From contig NZ_JAGSOV010000003.1 in the NCBI RefSeq assembly GCF_023898865.1, positions 44,744 through 108,743 on the forward strand: a stretch of DNA of 64,000 nt, written 5' to 3'. Shown here piece after piece: positions 61,719 to 64,000 of the stretch (position 1 is the first letter of the stretch; every line of letters starts with the position of its first letter). Under the pieces are notes generated by a model. It was not told the DNA's origin. It did no database searches and saw nothing but the letters and a program-made list of their open reading frames with translations. Made by a program: the position numbers and the translations under genes. The DNA comes from Pseudonocardia humida. GTDB taxonomy: Bacteria > Actinomycetota > Actinomycetes > Mycobacteriales > Pseudonocardiaceae.

Positions 61719-63935
61719 ATGCCGGACGACCAGCCCCACGAGCCGAGCGAGATCACCTACGCCGAGCACTTCCATCCGGCCCGCCCGCGCAGCCTGCGCC
61801 ACCGCGCCCGGGTCAAGGCGCCGTTCACCCGGCGCCGGTCGGCCTCCACCGACGGCGAGCCGGTCGGCGCGAACCCGATCTACGTCTCCTGGCTGCTGGG
61901 GCAGTCCATGCTGGCCGACGCCAACGAGATCAGCCGGCAGTTCTCCGGGCAGGCCACGATGTGGCAGAACCCGTTCGCCAACCCGAGCCCGCGGATCGCC
62001 GTGGAGGCCGCCCCGGTCTGGTTCACCGCCTACCCGCTGTCGTTCATCACCCGCCCCGGCGAGTCGTTCCTGGCCGCGCTGGCCGACGAGGCGCTCTGGG
62101 AGGCGTTCGCCACGATCGGCATCCACGCCGTGCACACCGGGCCGGTCAAGCGCGCGGGCGGGATCACCGGCTGGCGCACCACGCCCAGCGTGGACGGCCA
62201 CTTCGACCGGATGAGCACCGAGATCGACCCGGCGTTCGGCACCGAGGCCGAGTACCGCGCGATGGTCGGCATGGCCACCTGGTTCGGCGGCACCGTCATC
62301 GACGACATCGTGCCCGGCCACACCGGCAAGGGTGCGGACTTCCGGCTCGCCGAGATGAACTACGGCGACTACCCCGGCATCTACCACATGATCGAGATCG
62401 AGCCGGAGGACTGGGTGATCCTGCCCGAGGTCCCGCCCGGGCACGACTCGGTCAACATCGACCCGTCCACCGAGGAGCAGTTGGAGAAGGCCGGATACAT
62501 CATCGGCAGGCTGCAGCGGGTGATCTTCTACGCGGAGGGGATCAAGGAGACCAACTGGAGCGCCACCGCGCCCGTGGTCGGCGCGGACGGCCTCGAGCGC
62601 CGGTGGGTCTACCTGCACTACTTCAAGGACGGCCAGCCCTCGATCAACTGGCTCGACCCGTCCTTCGCCGGGATGCGGCTGGTGATCGGCGACGCCCTGC
62701 ACTCGCTGGCCGACCTGGGCGCGGGTGCGCTGCGCCTGGACGCCAACGGCTTCCTCGGGGTGGAGAAGAGCGCCGAGGGTCTACCTGGCTGGTCGGAGGG
62801 CCACCCGCTGTCCGAGGCGGCCAACCACCTGATCGGCTCGATGGTGCGCAAGCTGGGCGGGTTCACCTTCCAGGAGCTCAACCTCACCATCGACGACATC
62901 CGGGCCACCGCGCAGACCGGGGCCGACCTGTCCTACGACTTCGTCAACCGGCCCGCCTACCACCACGCGCTGGCCACCGGCGACACCGAGTTCCTGCGGT
63001 TGACCCTGCGCACCTCGCTGGAGCTGGGGGTCGACCCGGCCTCGCTGGTGCACGCCCTGCAGAACCACGACGAGCTCACCTACGAGCTGGTGCACTGGTC
63101 CACCGGTCACCGCGACGACGTCTACACCTTCCGCGGGCGCGCGGTCACCGGCGCCGAGCTGGCCGACACCGTGCGCCGCGACCTGTGCGAGCGGCTCACC
63201 GGCCCGGCCGCGGCGTACAACCTGATCTTCACCACCAACGGGATCGCGTGCACCACCGCGACCGTCATCGCCGCCACCCTCGGCCTCGCCGACCTCGACG
63301 CCGTCGACGACGAGGCGAGGGCCCGCATCATGCGCGTGCACCTGCTGCTGGCCATGTTCAACGCGCTGCAGCCGGGGGTCTTCGCGCTGTCGGGCTGGGA
63401 CCTCTGCGGGATGCTGACCCTGCACCCCTCCGAGGTCGCCACGCTGCTCGAGCACGGCGACACCCGGTGGATCCACCGCTCGGCGCACGACCTCATGGGC
63501 GTGGCCCCGGACGCCACCCGCTCGCCCGCCGGGATCCCGCGCGGGCGCTCGCTCTACGGCCCGCTGCCCGAGCAGCTGGCCGACGAGACCAGCTTCGCCC
63601 GCCAGCTGCAGGCGATCCTGGCGGTGCGCGACCGCTACGGCATCCCCACCGGCTCCCAGGTCGACGTCCCCGACGTGCCCGACCCCGGCCTGCTGGTGCT
63701 GGTGCACGAGCTGCCCGACCCGGAGCAGCTGCACCTGTCGGTGCTCAACTTCAGCGACCGCCCCATCAGCACCTCGGTGACCTCCGCGCACCTGCCCCCG
63801 GGCGCCGAGGTGACCGACATGTTCACCGAGCGCCGGGTCGCCACCGTCGACGCCGGGCACGGCGTGCCGGTGGTGCTGGAACCGCACCAGGGCCACGCCC
63901 TGCTGGTCCGGCGCCCGGAGGCCGGTCGGGCCTGA
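61719..63935 (+). CDS. GH13 alpha-glucosyltransferase / trehalose-synthase-like enzyme
   Basis: A 738-aa cytoplasmic alpha-amylase-superfamily enzyme related to TreS or maltose alpha-D-glucosyltransferases. Region I reads [10 protein letters not shown] (the usual Asn before His is Gly). Region II is [11 protein letters not shown] with the nucleophile Asp. Region III is FTFQELN with the acid/base Glu. Region IV is [11 protein letters not shown]-terminal beta-domain ends [14 protein letters not shown] 61719 follows GGAG at 6 nt. It is probably regulated by the divergent LacI protein. Isomerisation of maltose to trehalose is plausible but a hydrolase or other transglucosylase is possible. Confidence 0.88.
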   Translation: MPDDQPHEPSEITYAEHFHPARPRSLRHRARVKAPFTRRRSASTDGEPVGANPIYVSWLLGQSMLADANEISRQFSGQATMWQNPFANPSPRIAVEAAPVWFTAYPLSFITRPGESFLAALADEALWEAFATIGIHAVHTGPVKRAGGITGWRTTPSVDGHFDRMSTEIDPAFGTEAEYRAMVGMATWFGGTVIDDIVPGHTGKGADFRLAEMNYGDYPGIYHMIEIEPEDWVILPEVPPGHDSVNIDPSTEEQLEKAGYIIGRLQRVIFYAEGIKETNWSATAPVVGADGLERRWVYLHYFKDGQPSINWLDPSFAGMRLVIGDALHSLADLGAGALRLDANGFLGVEKSAEGLPGWSEGHPLSEAANHLIGSMVRKLGGFTFQELNLTIDDIRATAQTGADLSYDFVNRPAYHHALATGDTEFLRLTLRTSLELGVDPASLVHALQNHDELTYELVHWSTGHRDDVYTFRGRAVTGAELADTVRRDLCERLTGPAAAYNLIFTTNGIACTTATVIAATLGLADLDAVDDEARARIMRVHLLLAMFNALQPGVFALSGWDLCGMLTLHPSEVATLLEHGDTRWIHRSAHDLMGVAPDATRSPAGIPRGRSLYGPLPEQLADETSFARQLQAILAVRDRYGIPTGSQVDVPDVPDPGLLVLVHELPDPEQLHLSVLNFSDRPISTSVTSAHLPPGAEVTDMFTERRVATVDAGHGVPVVLEPHQGHALLVRRPEAGRA

Positions 63936-63944
63936 GCTACCGTC

Positions 63945-63993
63945 GGGGGGGGCGCGCCGCCCCGCCGCCCCCACCCCCGGGCCGGCCGGGGGG
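63945..63993. terminator. Double GC hairpin after the GH13 gene
   Basis: A G8 run (63945-63952) can pair with the C-rich stretch to 63972, and CCCCCGGGCCGGCCGGGGGG (63974-63993) forms a second stem. Together they make a likely terminator 10 bp past the stop. Confidence 0.5.
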
Positions 63994-64000
63994 TCCACCC

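Overview
The window is a very GC-rich (about 75%) actinobacterial chromosome segment. Several traits point to a filamentous relative of Pseudonocardia in the Pseudonocardiaceae: frequent GTG starts, GTGA/ATGA translational overlaps, an RsdA-like anti-sigma factor, a DUF5709 protein, a cvnABCD conservon and a DivIVA/Scy-like coiled-coil protein. The genus is an inference. I found 53 protein genes (one cut by the left edge, one a 25-codon leader ORF) and no rRNA, tRNA, CRISPR array, transposase or phage gene.

Layout. 1-3.3 kb: 3' end of a GH1 beta-glucosidase and an RsdA-like anti-sigma protein, closed by a strong terminator. 3.3-10.6 kb: ribose-type sugar ABC transporter, a levoglucosan-dehydrogenase-like oxidoreductase and a sugar isomerase/epimerase, divergent from a ROK repressor. 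10.6-15.9 kb: cupin plus truncated sigma-like protein, a DUF5709 protein, then a LytS/LytTR two-component system translationally coupled to a sodium/solute symporter and its small subunit. 16.0-20.3 kb: ureide (allantoin) operon with allantoinase, allantoicase, a four-carbon-acid-sugar kinase and an allophanate-hydrolase-C-terminus-like protein. 20.7-25.4 kb: OpuC-type compatible-solute/betaine ABC transporter running into an enolase-superfamily gene. 25.4-28.5 kb: alpha/beta hydrolase and divergent TetR with two 17-bp operators, then a beta-propeller plus a diglycine-ended ubiquitin-fold protein. 28.5-33.5 kb: release factor 3, a GGDEF protein with a dead EAL domain, and a flavin-reductase-like protein.

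33.5-43.7 kb: conservon cvnABCD, acetate symporter ActP, a coiled-coil protein and a second, NIT-domain DHL-box kinase. 44.0-53.0 kb: a branched-chain-amino-acid-type ABC transporter whose last permease overlaps a GH3-like gene, followed by another GH3-like gene; both lack the family's substrate-binding Lys-His and the first also lacks the nucleophile Asp. 53.0-58.2 kb: LuxR-type regulator with a degenerate receiver, a small Cys-containing protein, a triple-PAS regulator preceded by a coupled 25-codon ORF, and an intact GGDEF-EAL protein. 58.6-64 kb: a secreted or anchored repeat protein, a LacI repressor and a trehalose-synthase-like GH13 enzyme.

Most of the window is uptake and catabolism of sugars, ureides, betaine-like solutes and small organic acids, each with a local regulator, interleaved with signalling genes. 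The best candidates for undescribed biology are the transporter-linked GH3-like pair, the kinase inside the ureide operon, the OpuC-enolase-hydrolase-TetR block, and the leader-ORF control of the PAS regulator.
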